A stretch of DNA of 49,460 nucleotides. It comes from Gemmatimonadota bacterium (GTDB lineage Bacteria; Gemmatimonadota; Gemmatimonadetes; Gemmatimonadales; GWC2-71-9). The translations under genes were made by a program, and so were the position numbers. The notes beneath the pieces are model-generated. The model was not told the origin of the DNA. It saw nothing but the letters and a program-made list of their open reading frames with translations, and did no database searches. The stretch covers positions 1 through 49,460 of the forward strand of contig JACQVB010000009.1 of assembly GCA_016209985.1 (NCBI GenBank), written 5' to 3'. Shown in pieces: positions 20,190 through 29,935 of this stretch; within the stretch, counting starts at the first letter, position 1; each line of letters opens with the position of its first letter.

Positions 20190-20216
20190 CGCCACGACTC
20201 TAGAGGACTGCGAACT

Positions 20217-20248
20217 CGCCCGCCGACCGAATCTCGGCTCGGCGGGCG
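20217..20248 (+). other. 10-bp perfect hairpin CGCCCGCCGA/TCGGCGGGCG
   Basis: Inverted repeat 20217-20226 / 20239-20248, no T-tract. Confidence 0.7.
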
Positions 20249-20251
20249 TAA

Positions 20252-20260
20252 TGTTATAAT
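20252..20260 (+). promoter_or_regulatory. Extended -10 promoter element TGTTATAAT
   Basis: TGnTATAAT about 55 bp upstream of the zinc-ribbon ORF start. Confidence 0.55.
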
Positions 20261-20315
20261 TGCATCCCCAGCAGCTCTTCCGGTTGCATCGCGTTCGGCA
20301 CTCACAGGACAACTC

Positions 20316-20765
20316 ATGTCGATCTACACTGACACCGAATGGGAAGCTGAAAATGCCGCACTGTGGGCCGGTGCGAACCCGCAGTCTTGCCCACAATGCA
20401 CCCGCACCGGATTCTACGGCCCCCGAAAGAACCGGGCGGAGCGGAAGTATCGCGCCTGCCGCTTCTGCGGATTCTGGCAGGTGGTAGGTCGAAACCCGGA
20501 ACAGTATCGCGCCTCGGTGCCACGCTGCCACGGGTGGCCGCAGGCGGCGGGTGCGCCCTATCTGTGGTGGGCCGCTCCGGGGGAAGAATCGTACGCCTGT
20601 GAACATTGCGGGCACCTGGTGGATGTGCAGGCCACGCTGATCGATGCCCCCGCCCAAGATCGCAGTCACCCATGGTGGAACGTCCCGCAAAACCTCACGC
20701 AGGCCGAGTATACCAGGTACTGGGTGCGAAACGGCGCGGGGCCCAGACTGTTTGGAATTCTCTAG
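20316..20765 (+). CDS. Uncharacterised zinc-ribbon-like protein
   Basis: CxxC pairs CPQC, CRFC, CEHC; own leader with -10 element. Confidence 0.7.
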   Translation: MSIYTDTEWEAENAALWAGANPQSCPQCTRTGFYGPRKNRAERKYRACRFCGFWQVVGRNPEQYRASVPRCHGWPQAAGAPYLWWAAPGEESYACEHCGHLVDVQATLIDAPAQDRSHPWWNVPQNLTQAEYTRYWVRNGAGPRLFGIL

Positions 20766-20808
20766 GCTCCGCCGAACCGGCATCGCCTGGCTATATTCTC
20801 CGGGCCTC

Positions 20809-20891
20809 GCCCGAGTGATGGAATGGCAGACATGCGGGACTCAAAATCCCGTGCCGGCAACGGCGTGAGAGTTCGACTCTCTCCTCGGGCA
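20809..20891 (+). tRNA. tRNA-Leu(CAA)
   Basis: Acceptor GCCCGAG/CTCGGGC, anticodon stem CGGGA-CTCAAAA-TCCCG, long variable arm, T-loop GTTCGACTC; 3' CCA not encoded (ACCT). Confidence 0.93.
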
Positions 20892-20908
20892 CCTACGACT
20901 TCACGTTT

Positions 20909-21298
20909 TCACCCGCGGAACCCAGCCGCCTTGGTCGCGACCGCGATGGCTCCCAGAAGTTGATCCGTGGTGAAGGGCTTGATCAGGACGACGTGAGCTC
21001 CCAGCAGTGAAGCCGCCGCCACCGTGGTTTGCTTCCCGAGGTGCGTCTCGCCCGTAACCGCAATGATGCCGGGTAGGTGCTCCCGGTTCTTCCGCACCTG
21101 CCGCAACAGCTCGATCCCATCCATGCGGGGCATGAAGAGATCGGTCATGAGGATGGCGACGCGCTCTTGGGCCAGGACCCGCAGCGCTTCGACCCCGTTA
21201 GAAGCTTCGGCCACCTGAAAGCCGTGAAGTCCCAACAAGTCCCGCACCGCGCTGCGGAAATCGGCCTCATCGTCGACGACGAGAACCGTCTTGCTCAA
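20909..21298 (-). CDS. Single-domain response regulator receiver (CheY-like)
   Basis: MSKTVLVVDDEADFRSAVRDLLGLHGFQVAEASNGVEALRVL...ILMTDLFMPRMDGIELL...VLIKPFTTDQLL. Confidence 0.92.
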   Translation of the reverse strand: MSKTVLVVDDEADFRSAVRDLLGLHGFQVAEASNGVEALRVLAQERVAILMTDLFMPRMDGIELLRQVRKNREHLPGIIAVTGETHLGKQTTVAAASLLGAHVVLIKPFTTDQLLGAIAVATKAAGFRG

Positions 21299-21380
21299 AG
21301 GTCGTCCAGGTCGAGACGATACACGAACTTGAACCTAATCGAGCAATAGCGTTGTTGAATACGACGTTTTGCCTACTGTC

Positions 21381-22151
21381 TCAGCCCCGGTCGGGCGGTC
21401 CTTTGGAGAATCCCGGGGAGCTGACCCGCCGGTCCCGAGGCGGAACTCGGTCGGCGGTTTTGGCAGAGCGCTTTCGCAAGAGGTGTCCTGCCGCGACTTC
21501 CAACGCCTCGCGACTCAGAATCGTGATTTCCCGCCGCGAAACTGAAATCAGTCCCTGATCGGCCAGCGATCCCATGGTGCGAGATACCGTTTCGCGGCTC
21601 GATCCCACCATCTGGGCCATGATCTGGTGAGTCGGTGGATCGCTGATGGTCTTCCCATCTCCCCGATCCGCCAGCTGCAGCAAGAGGTGACAGACCCGTC
21701 CGGTCACGTCGAGCAGGATCAAGCCACCAATCTTGCTATCCGCCTCCTGGAGTCTCGCGCAGAGCGCCCGCAGCAACCCGAAGGCGATTCCGGGCATTTC
21801 ATGGATGCAACGTTGGAAGTCGTCGCGCCGGAGAATCAGGAGCCGGGAGTCTTCCATCGCGATCACGCTGGCCGAGTGGGGCTCGTCATCCAGCAGGGAC
21901 CGCTCCCCGAAGAAATCGCCGGGGTGGACCAGCGAGAGGATGACCTCGCGTCCATCCTCCGCGATGAGCATGACTTTGACTTGGCCGGAGAGGAGCACGT
22001 AGAAGGCGTCGCTGGGGTCGTGCGCGAACAGAATGACGCTGTTCTTGGCGTAGTCACGCGCCCGAAGAATGCGCAGGAGATTCTCGAGATCGCTCTCCCG
22101 CAACCGCGCAAACAACGGCACGGTGCGTAAGGTGCTGATGGCAGTGGTCAT
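21381..22151 (-). CDS. Crp/Fnr family transcriptional regulator
   Basis: cNMP-binding region FYVLLSGQVKVMLIAEDGREVILSLVHPGDFFGERSLLDDEPHSASVIAMEDSRLLIL, HTH QIMAQMVGSSRETVSRTMGSLADQGLI. Confidence 0.93.
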   Translation of the reverse strand: MTTAISTLRTVPLFARLRESDLENLLRILRARDYAKNSVILFAHDPSDAFYVLLSGQVKVMLIAEDGREVILSLVHPGDFFGERSLLDDEPHSASVIAMEDSRLLILRRDDFQRCIHEMPGIAFGLLRALCARLQEADSKIGGLILLDVTGRVCHLLLQLADRGDGKTISDPPTHQIMAQMVGSSRETVSRTMGSLADQGLISVSRREITILSREALEVAAGHLLRKRSAKTADRVPPRDRRVSSPGFSKGPPDRG

Positions 22152-22843
22152 CCGAATCCCAGACGCCGGTTGGTGGCGTTGAGTACCGCGATGGCCGCGG
22201 CACGTACCGGGTCGCCCGCGATGTCGGTACACACCCCCACAGCCGTCGATTGCCGCTGGCCACGTGAAACGGCGATCGAGACCATGACACCGGTTCGATC
22301 CAGCGCCTCAAAGGTGACTGCCTCTCGCAGCTCCAGCACGAGATCTCCCCCGCTCACCGCCTGACGTAACGCCTCGAGCGCCGCCTCGGCGCCGGCCCGG
22401 ATCTGGTCGGTCGGCGTGTCGGGCCGGCACCGCACCCTCACGGCGTGCCGACCCGCGCTCGCGCGTTCCAGCGTCACGCCGGCCCACCATTGCCCGTCTT
22501 CTTCGGCGGCGAGATAGGCGGCAACCAACCGTATCTGGCGCCGGCCGGGCTCCGGCAAGGCCTCCCGATGCCTGGGCGCGACGGGGGTCGTGGTCCGAAT
22601 CCACGACGCGACCACCTGCTCGCAGGCAGTGCGCAGATCGTCAGTGACTTCCGCGTCAGGCTGATCCAAGGGCGCCAGGATCGTGACCAGCACCTGTGCC
22701 AGCTGGCGCAGCTCACCCTCCTGGCGGTCACCCCAATGCCGCTCGAGGAGGTCCAACACGCGCCGGCCGGAGCGAGAACGCAGACTCGCGTACTCGTCCG
22801 GAATGGACCGGGCGGCTTGGGGGTCTTCTTGGGTTGGGCTCAT
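22148..22843 (-). CDS. Hypothetical protein translationally coupled to the Crp/Fnr gene
   Basis: ATGA overlap with the downstream regulator; no family recognised. Start chosen at MSPTQEDPQ. Confidence 0.6.
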   Translation of the reverse strand: MSPTQEDPQAARSIPDEYASLRSRSGRRVLDLLERHWGDRQEGELRQLAQVLVTILAPLDQPDAEVTDDLRTACEQVVASWIRTTTPVAPRHREALPEPGRRQIRLVAAYLAAEEDGQWWAGVTLERASAGRHAVRVRCRPDTPTDQIRAGAEAALEALRQAVSGGDLVLELREAVTFEALDRTGVMVSIAVSRGQRQSTAVGVCTDIAGDPVRAAAIAVLNATNRRLGFG

Positions 22844-23105
22844 CGCGGTCGAAGTTAGTGAGCAGCCGCGCGACCATAGCATGCGGCCAGCATTGAAGTT
22901 GCGTACGGCAGCTCCGGTTGGCTAGGCCGCCCAAACGCCGGAATGCGCTTCGGCGGCGGTCCGAATCGTGCCTGATGGCCACCAGACGGACTCGTCGGTG
23001 TTGGCGCCGGGTGGATGGCTGTATCGCGCGCGCCACAGCTTCCTCATGCGCGGGCGCAACACCCGGAACTCCCGCCGACGGAAGATAGTTCTCAGGTGGG
23101 GAGGA

Positions 23106-23492
23106 ATGATGCGTATGCGATCGATAGCACTGGCACTCCTGGTGGGCTCTGGCATGTGGCCGGCGGGCTCGGTCGCGCCACGGGCCGCTGAACCGGACAA
23201 GGCCACGGTCTCTGTTACCAACCGGAACCTGCTGGACGTCGATGTGTTCGCGCTGGTCGGGGGCGAACGCTACCGCCTGGGGGCGGTCGTGACGTCCCAG
23301 TCGGCAGTGTTTGATTTACCGGCCCGGGCGATCGGCTCGAGCGACGTGCGGATGGCCGCCGATCCCGTGGGCAGCCGCGAGACCTACACTTCGGAGGCAG
23401 TCACGGTGCGCGACGGCGAACAGATAACCATGGTGGTGGCGAACCGCCTCCCGCAATCGACGGTCACGGTGGCGCGAATGGCCAGCCACTGA
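23106..23492 (+). CDS. Small secreted hypothetical protein
   Basis: Signal-peptide-like MMRMRSIALALLVGSGMWPAGSVAPRAAE; SD GGGAGGA upstream. Confidence 0.65.
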   Translation: MMRMRSIALALLVGSGMWPAGSVAPRAAEPDKATVSVTNRNLLDVDVFALVGGERYRLGAVVTSQSAVFDLPARAIGSSDVRMAADPVGSRETYTSEAVTVRDGEQITMVVANRLPQSTVTVARMASH

Positions 23493-23602
23493 AGCTCGAC
23501 AGCGTCCCGGCTGCAACCCTTCTCACCCTTCCGCGTATCTTATCCTGAAGTAGCAGCAACAACAGATTCTTTCTCCATCACCATTCTCCCGCGAGGTCGC
23601 TC

Positions 23603-24982
23603 ATGAAGCGATCGTGGCTCGCGCTCGCGCTTGGTGCCAGCCTGGGGTCGACCGGCATGCAGGCGCAGGACGTGCGCATCGACGTTCCCTACACCCAGTT
23701 CGTCCTGCCCAACGGCTTGAATGTCATCCTGCACCAGGATCACACCACGCCCACCGTTTCGGTAAACGTGTGGTATCACGTCGGATCGGCGCGGGAGAAG
23801 CCCGGGCGGACCGGCTTCGCCCACTTGTTCGAGCACATCATGTTTGAGGGTTCGGGGCACGTTGCCGAAGGGAACTTCGACCAGTGGCTGGAGGCGGCCG
23901 GGGGAAACAACAACGGCTCGACTGCCAATGATCGCACCGACTACTGGGAGGATGTCCCTCGCAACGCACTGGAGCTTGCCCTGTTCCTCGAGTCCGATCG
24001 GATGGGCTACCTGCTCCAATCGATGTCCCCGGCAAAGGTCGACGGGCAGCGCGACGTGGTGAAGAACGAGCGCCGGCAGTCGTATGAGAACCAGCCCTAT
24101 GGCATGGCCTCGATTGCGCTGTCGGAAAACCTCTACCCCGCGAATCACCCGTACCATTGGCCGACGATCGGGTACATGGATGACCTGACCGCCGCGAGCT
24201 ACCAGGATGTGGTCGGCTTCTTCAAGTCATACTATGGGCCCAACAATGCGAGTCTGGCGATTGCCGGCGATATCGATCCGGCAAAGACCAGGGTGTTGGT
24301 GGAGAAGTGGTTTGGAGACGTACCGCCCGGCCAGCCGGTCGCCGTTCAGCCGACTCCCGCGGCGGTGCTGGCCGAAGAAAAACGGGTCGTCATGGAAGAT
24401 CGGGTCCAGCTTCCCCGGCTCTATATGGCATGGCTCACTCCCGGTCTCCTCCAGCCGGGCGATGCCGAAATGGACGTGCTCGCCAACGTGCTGGGAGGCG
24501 GCAAAAACTCTCGGCTTTACCAGCGCCTGGTCTACGACCTCCAGATTGCGCAGGACGTCTCCGCGTTCCAGCTCTCCAGTGAGCTCGGCTCCGCATTCCG
24601 GATCACCGCGACGGCGCGCCCGGGGCACACCCTTTCGGAGCTGGAGCAGGAGATTCAGGAGGAACTGGATCGGATCAAGCGCCAGCCGCCTTCCGCGCGA
24701 GAGCTGGGTCGTGCGGTGAACCAGTACGAAGCGGGGTTCCTGGATCAGATGGAGCAGGTAGGTGGGTTCGGCGGCAAGGCGGATCAGCTGAATCACTATT
24801 ACACCTACACTGGAAACCCCGACTACTTCAACGAAGATCTTTCCCGTTACCAGGCACTGGATCCCGCTGACGTGACCGCCATGGCGGCCCGCTTCCTTCG
24901 CGACGACGCGCGGGTAGTCCTCAGCGTCGTGCCCCAAGGGAAGCCCGAGCTCCAGGCCCAAAAACGAAAGACGAGCCAATAG
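23603..24982 (+). CDS. M16 family zinc peptidase, catalytic subunit
   Basis: YTQFVLPNGLNVILHQDHTTPTVSVNVWYHVGSAREKPGRTGFAHLFEHIMFEGSGHV: intact HLFEH; KNERRQSYENQPYG. Confidence 0.95.
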   Translation: MKRSWLALALGASLGSTGMQAQDVRIDVPYTQFVLPNGLNVILHQDHTTPTVSVNVWYHVGSAREKPGRTGFAHLFEHIMFEGSGHVAEGNFDQWLEAAGGNNNGSTANDRTDYWEDVPRNALELALFLESDRMGYLLQSMSPAKVDGQRDVVKNERRQSYENQPYGMASIALSENLYPANHPYHWPTIGYMDDLTAASYQDVVGFFKSYYGPNNASLAIAGDIDPAKTRVLVEKWFGDVPPGQPVAVQPTPAAVLAEEKRVVMEDRVQLPRLYMAWLTPGLLQPGDAEMDVLANVLGGGKNSRLYQRLVYDLQIAQDVSAFQLSSELGSAFRITATARPGHTLSELEQEIQEELDRIKRQPPSARELGRAVNQYEAGFLDQMEQVGGFGGKADQLNHYYTYTGNPDYFNEDLSRYQALDPADVTAMAARFLRDDARVVLSVVPQGKPELQAQKRKTSQ

Positions 24983-24984
24983 CC

Positions 24985-26442
24985 ATGCGAATTTCCTGGA
25001 GCATCGCGCTCGCCGCGGCGACGGCGATCACCGTGGCGGTGCCGCTGGCGGGGCAGGAACCCCCGGATCGCTCCCGTCCGCCCCAACTGGGCCCGACTCC
25101 GGAGCTCAAGCTTCCACCGATCCAGCGTTTCACGCTTTCCAACGGGTTGGCGGTGGTGCTACTGGAAAAACACCAAGTCCCGCTGGTCCAGGTGAATGTG
25201 ATGGTCCAGGCGGGCGCGGTGATGGACCCGCCGGCCAAATCGGGCCTCGCCGCCATGACCGCGGCGATGCTGGATGAAGGCGCCGGCAAGCGAAACGCCC
25301 TGGAGCTGGCCGATGCGATCGAGTTCCTGGGTGCCACGCTCTCGGCTGGCGCCGGCCAGCACACCTCGCTCATCGCGCTGCACACGCCGCTCTCCAAGCT
25401 CGATTCAGCCATCGGGCTTCTCGCCGATGTCACGCTGCGTCCCACGTTCGCCGCCGAAGAACTCGAGCGGCAACGGAAAGAACGCCTGACGACCTTCACT
25501 CAGTGGAGGGACCGGCCCAGCTCGATTGCGTCGGTGATTTTCAGCCGTACCCTCTACGGCACCAGCCATCCGTATGGCGCCCAGGCCGTGGGTGACCCGT
25601 CATCGGTGGCGGCGTTGACGGTTGCCGATCTGCGGGATTTCCATCAGGCCCGTTTCCATCCGGGAAACGCCACCCTCATCGTGGTGGGCGACGTGACCAC
25701 GGCCGGCATCCGCCCCAAACTCGAAGCGGCATTCGGCCAGTGGCTGGGCGCCGCGACCGGGAAGCCGTCACTGCCGGAACCCAAGCAGGTGGCGACCCGC
25801 CAGGTTTTCCTGGTGGACAAGCCCGGTGCGGCCCAGTCCGAAATTCGCATCGGGCGCATCGGGGTTCCCCGGCTGACGGAAGACTATTCCCCGCTGATCG
25901 TGATGAACACCATCCTGGGCGGATCTTTCACTTCCCGACTCAATCAGAACCTCCGGGAGACTCACGGCTACACCTATGGCGCCTTTTCGGCCTTTGATTT
26001 CCGTCCGGCCGCGGGGCCCTTCATCGCGTCGGCGGCGGTGCAGACCGATGTGACCGACAAGGCGTTGTCGGAGTTCATGAAAGAAATCAAGGGGATTACC
26101 GATTCCGTCAGCGCGCAGGAAGTCACCCGCGCAAAGAACTATCTGGCGCTGCAGTTTCCCAGTGAATTCCAGTCGGTGAGCAGCATTGCCACTCGGTTGG
26201 GAGACGTGGTCGCGTACGGACTCCCGGACGATTACTTCAACACGTACGTCCGGCGGGTAATGCAGGTGACCAGGGCGGAGGTCGAGCGCGTGGCAAAAAA
26301 GTACATCGATCCTCAGCGCATCGCGATCATCGTGGTGGGAGATCGCAGCAAGGTGGAGCCGGGCGTGCGTGCCCTGAAGCTGGGAGAGCTCCGCACCCTC
26401 ACCGTGGACGACGTTCTGGGAAAGGCGCTCGCCTTGCCGTAG
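24985..26442 (+). CDS. M16 family protein, non-catalytic partner subunit
   Basis: IQRFTLSNGLAVVLLEKHQVPLVQVNVMVQAGAVMDPPAKSGLAAMTAAMLDEGAGKRNALELADAIEFLGATL; no HxxEH. Confidence 0.93.
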   Translation: MRISWSIALAAATAITVAVPLAGQEPPDRSRPPQLGPTPELKLPPIQRFTLSNGLAVVLLEKHQVPLVQVNVMVQAGAVMDPPAKSGLAAMTAAMLDEGAGKRNALELADAIEFLGATLSAGAGQHTSLIALHTPLSKLDSAIGLLADVTLRPTFAAEELERQRKERLTTFTQWRDRPSSIASVIFSRTLYGTSHPYGAQAVGDPSSVAALTVADLRDFHQARFHPGNATLIVVGDVTTAGIRPKLEAAFGQWLGAATGKPSLPEPKQVATRQVFLVDKPGAAQSEIRIGRIGVPRLTEDYSPLIVMNTILGGSFTSRLNQNLRETHGYTYGAFSAFDFRPAAGPFIASAAVQTDVTDKALSEFMKEIKGITDSVSAQEVTRAKNYLALQFPSEFQSVSSIATRLGDVVAYGLPDDYFNTYVRRVMQVTRAEVERVAKKYIDPQRIAIIVVGDRSKVEPGVRALKLGELRTLTVDDVLGKALALP

Positions 26443-26575
26443 CAAGCACCCGCGACTAAGCTTTCGCCCCCACCCGCGCCAGCCGGGCGCGGCCTAGACG
26501 GGTGCCGTGGCACAACATCCCGCTTCTGGTGGGCCGGGATCTCGCCCAAACCATCGCCGCCGGACCGAGGGTCGC

Positions 26576-28072
26576 ATGAACTCGGACGTGAAGATCGTTC
26601 CGTTGGAGCGGCTCACTGCGCCAGTCCTCGCCGTGGGCCTCGGTTCCCAGATCGTGGATGGAAAAGTCCCCTCCTCCCTGCTCGGGCTGGATTCCCAGCT
26701 TCAGGGTGCCATGTCCCGGGTTCTCGAGAGCGGCGACTTCAAGGGCGAGCGTGACGATTTTGTTGCGATTTACCCCTCCAAGGGTCCCAAGCGGGTTCTC
26801 CTGATCGGACTCGGCAAACCGGCCGAGATCACCCGGGCTGTCTTGCGCCGCGCGGCGGCCATCGCCGCGCGCAAGACCATCGCCCTGGGTATCGAGCACC
26901 TCGCCTTTTACGTCCCCCACGAGTCACGGGGCGGGGTGCCGCCGGTGGTGGTGGGACAGGTACTGACCGAGGGCGCTGCTCACGGAGCCTGGCAGTTCAA
27001 GGAGCTGAAGGCCACCGACGACAAGCGCGCCAAGCTCAAGTCCTTCGAGATCATCGGAGCGCGCGAGGAGCGAGGCGATCTCGAACGCGGCCGGCGGATC
27101 GGGGCGGCCATCGGTATCGGTCAGAAACTTGCCCGCAATCTCCAGATGTTGCCGGGCAACGTGTGTACCCCGACGTATCTCACCGAGATCGCGCGCCTGC
27201 TGGGAAAAGCCTATGGATTCAAGGTCACGGCCTTGGACCGGAGCCACCTGGAAAAGGCGGGGATGTATGCCATCCTCAGTGTGGCACAAGGGTCGGCCCA
27301 GGAACCGCAGCTGATCACGCTCGAGTACCATGGCGCCAAGCGCACGGCCCCCATCTGCCTGGTGGGCAAGGGTGTGACCTTTGATTCGGGCGGCATTTCG
27401 ATCAAACCCGCGCTCAACATGGAAGAAATGAAGTACGACATGTCGGGCGCCGCCGCGGTGCTGGGAACGTTCGAGGTCCTGGGACAGCTCAAGCCGGAGA
27501 TCAACGTGGTGGGGGTGATTCCGGCGACCGAGAACCTGCCTTCCGGCACCGCAGTCAAGCCGGGCGATGTCATTCGCAGCCATTACGGCAAGACCATCGA
27601 AATCGTGAATACCGACGCCGAGGGCCGGCTGATCCTCGCCGACGCCCTTTCCTACGCGCGCCGGTTCAAGCCCGCCTGTGTGATCGACGCCGCCACGCTG
27701 ACCGGCGCGATCGTGATCGGCCTCGGTCACCACGCCATCGGACTCATGGGCAACGACGAGCAGCTGATGAGCGAGGTGCGGAAAGCGGGCGAGCTCGCCG
27801 GCGAGCGCTGCTGGCCGCTCCCCTTGTGGGAGGAGTTCCGCGATCTCAACAAGTCCGACGTGGCCGACGTGAAGAACAGCGGCGGCCGCGCTGCCGGATC
27901 GATCACGGCCGGATGGTTCCTCCGCGAATTCGTGGACGGCTTTCCCTGGGCCCACCTCGACATCGCGGGAACCGCCTACAGTGATCGCGAAAGTGCGGCA
28001 AGTCCGAAAGGTCCCAGCGGGCTGGGCGTACGGCTCTTCTCCGAATTCATCCTGGGACGTGCTGGCGGGTGA
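26576..28072 (+). CDS. pepA: Leucyl aminopeptidase (M17)
   Basis: LVGKGVTFDSGGISIKPALNMEEMKYDMSGAAAVLGTFE...NTDAEGRLILADALSYA. Confidence 0.95.
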   Translation: MNSDVKIVPLERLTAPVLAVGLGSQIVDGKVPSSLLGLDSQLQGAMSRVLESGDFKGERDDFVAIYPSKGPKRVLLIGLGKPAEITRAVLRRAAAIAARKTIALGIEHLAFYVPHESRGGVPPVVVGQVLTEGAAHGAWQFKELKATDDKRAKLKSFEIIGAREERGDLERGRRIGAAIGIGQKLARNLQMLPGNVCTPTYLTEIARLLGKAYGFKVTALDRSHLEKAGMYAILSVAQGSAQEPQLITLEYHGAKRTAPICLVGKGVTFDSGGISIKPALNMEEMKYDMSGAAAVLGTFEVLGQLKPEINVVGVIPATENLPSGTAVKPGDVIRSHYGKTIEIVNTDAEGRLILADALSYARRFKPACVIDAATLTGAIVIGLGHHAIGLMGNDEQLMSEVRKAGELAGERCWPLPLWEEFRDLNKSDVADVKNSGGRAAGSITAGWFLREFVDGFPWAHLDIAGTAYSDRESAASPKGPSGLGVRLFSEFILGRAGG

Positions 28073-29859
28073 CCGCAGAATGGCGGACGCTGGCGTTCGC
28101 CCTGGGGCTGGCCACGGCGTGCGCAACGGCCGCCCCGGTTCTAGCGCAGGATACCACAACCATAGGACGCGATACCGTCGTGGGCCCTGATACGGTCCCG
28201 ACCGCGCCCGCTCCCCTGCCTCCCTTTGCGTTCGTTCCCGAACCGGAAGTCCCCCCCGGACCGCTTCCACCCGGGTCGCGGTACACCTTCACCCGCGATT
28301 CTCTTGCCTGGACCAACGCGCTCACGCTTTCGGATCTGCTGACCGCGATACCGGGTGTCTATGTCGCGCGGGGCGGATTTGTCGGGCAGTCGGAGTACGT
28401 CGTCTTCGCGGGGCGGGGGGCTGCCGCGCTGGAGCTTTACTGGGACGGGATGCCGATGCTCCCCGTTGGCGGCGATTCGCTCTATGCCGACGTGGCCCGG
28501 ATCTACCTCACGTATCTGAAGCGGGTCGATGTGGAGCTCCTTCCAGCATCGATGCGGGTGTATCTCGTTTCCGAGCGCCACGAAACCTTTGACGATCGCT
28601 CACTGGTCCGGGTAATGAGCGGTGACTACTCCAGCACCCAGTATGCCGGCCTGTTCCAGAAGCGCTGGCCCGCCGGAGTGGGCATCGGACTTGCCGCCAA
28701 CAATGTCAGCAGCAACGGCTTCAGCGGGACGAATCGCAGCGATCGCGCCTTCGACGTTTGGGCGCGGCTGGACTGGCAGCCCACGGCTCGCGTGGGCGCC
28801 GTCTATCAGATCCGGCGGCAAAATCAGGAGCGCGATGCGGTCACGCTGGCCGGCGGCGGGATCGGTGCGCCGGGCCGTCAGGGGATCCGCACCGATGCCC
28901 AATTCCGGGTTTTCGCGCGGATGAAGCCGCGAGGCGACGGACTGGGAGTCGATTTCCTCCTTGGCTCGAGTGGCTGGGGCGGAGACAGCATCGTGGGAGA
29001 GCGGGGCGTCCACCTGGCGTCCGCGAGCCTTCGCTATTCCGCCCCCCGAATGGGAGTCGAGCTCACGGGGCGCGTGGCGGACCGGCGCGCGGTGCGCACG
29101 GTCGCCGCACGGGCGGGCGTGGCTCCGCTGCCCGGCCTGGTTCTTTCGGGCCACGCTCAGGCGGATCACCTGGTGGGCAACCGGAGTAGCCGGCGCGCCC
29201 ACGGGGCAGCAGCCCTCTTCCGGGGGCCGTTTTCCGTCGTGGGCGCAATGAGCTGGGGGGAGGCGGTCCAGGCGCCCGCGCTGCGCGCTGATCCCGCGCA
29301 ACGCACATCCGACCGTTCGCTCCATCTGGGGATAGACCTGAGACCGGTGGCGGGTCATGTGGGCATCGCCAACCGGGACGCATATCAGCCTCTGGCGTTT
29401 CCGGATCTGCCCGCCATCCCCCGCCTGGGGCGGTCGCCTGAATCCACGGTTTTCATTGCCGCCGCCAAGCTGCAACCCATTCGCTCTCTCACGTTCGACG
29501 GCTGGTATGTAAACCCTACCCGGGGAGGAGCGGATTTCCAGCCGCCCACTCACGGGCGTGCACAAGTCACCTTCCGCTCGAAATTCTGGCGCACCTTTCG
29601 CAGCGGTGCGTTCGACCTCAAGCTGCAGGTCGCGATGGAATCCTGGAGTCGGGGAACCGCCGGGCTGACGGCAGCGGGATCTGTTATTGCGCTCCCCGGC
29701 ATTTCCTTCTATGAGGCGTATGTCTCGTTCCAGATCGTGGGCTTTATCGCCTTCTGGGATCTGCGCAATGCCTACAACTCGCGGGAGCCCTACGTCCCGG
29801 GCATGCCGTACCCCCGGAACGCCCAGACGTTTGGCGTCAGGTGGGAATTCTTTAACTGA
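28069..29859 (+). CDS. TonB-dependent receptor plug-containing outer-membrane protein
   Basis: GTG start in GTGA overlap with pepA; SLAWTNALTLSDLLTAIPGVYVARGGFVGQSEYVVFAGRGAAALELYWDGMPM plug-like; beta-rich C-terminus ending NAQTFGVRWEFFN. Confidence 0.75.
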   Translation: MTAEWRTLAFALGLATACATAAPVLAQDTTTIGRDTVVGPDTVPTAPAPLPPFAFVPEPEVPPGPLPPGSRYTFTRDSLAWTNALTLSDLLTAIPGVYVARGGFVGQSEYVVFAGRGAAALELYWDGMPMLPVGGDSLYADVARIYLTYLKRVDVELLPASMRVYLVSERHETFDDRSLVRVMSGDYSSTQYAGLFQKRWPAGVGIGLAANNVSSNGFSGTNRSDRAFDVWARLDWQPTARVGAVYQIRRQNQERDAVTLAGGGIGAPGRQGIRTDAQFRVFARMKPRGDGLGVDFLLGSSGWGGDSIVGERGVHLASASLRYSAPRMGVELTGRVADRRAVRTVAARAGVAPLPGLVLSGHAQADHLVGNRSSRRAHGAAALFRGPFSVVGAMSWGEAVQAPALRADPAQRTSDRSLHLGIDLRPVAGHVGIANRDAYQPLAFPDLPAIPRLGRSPESTVFIAAAKLQPIRSLTFDGWYVNPTRGGADFQPPTHGRAQVTFRSKFWRTFRSGAFDLKLQVAMESWSRGTAGLTAAGSVIALPGISFYEAYVSFQIVGFIAFWDLRNAYNSREPYVPGMPYPRNAQTFGVRWEFFN

Positions 29860-29911
29860 AACGGCAGGCCGTTGAGGCGTTATGCCGTGATGCCGTTGAG
29901 TGGAGGGAGGC

Positions 29912-29935
29912 GGGGATGCCGTGGGGTTGGGTGGG
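29912..29935 (+). other. G-quadruplex motif in the yicC leader
   Basis: GGGG-ATGCCGT-GGGG-TT-GGG-T-GGG on the + strand, matches G3+N1-7. Confidence 0.75.

Noticed and set aside
26924-28270. 448-aa minus-strand ORF opposite pepA
   Set aside because: Antisense frame of a well-conserved gene; no recognisable domain; typical spurious ORF in high-GC DNA.
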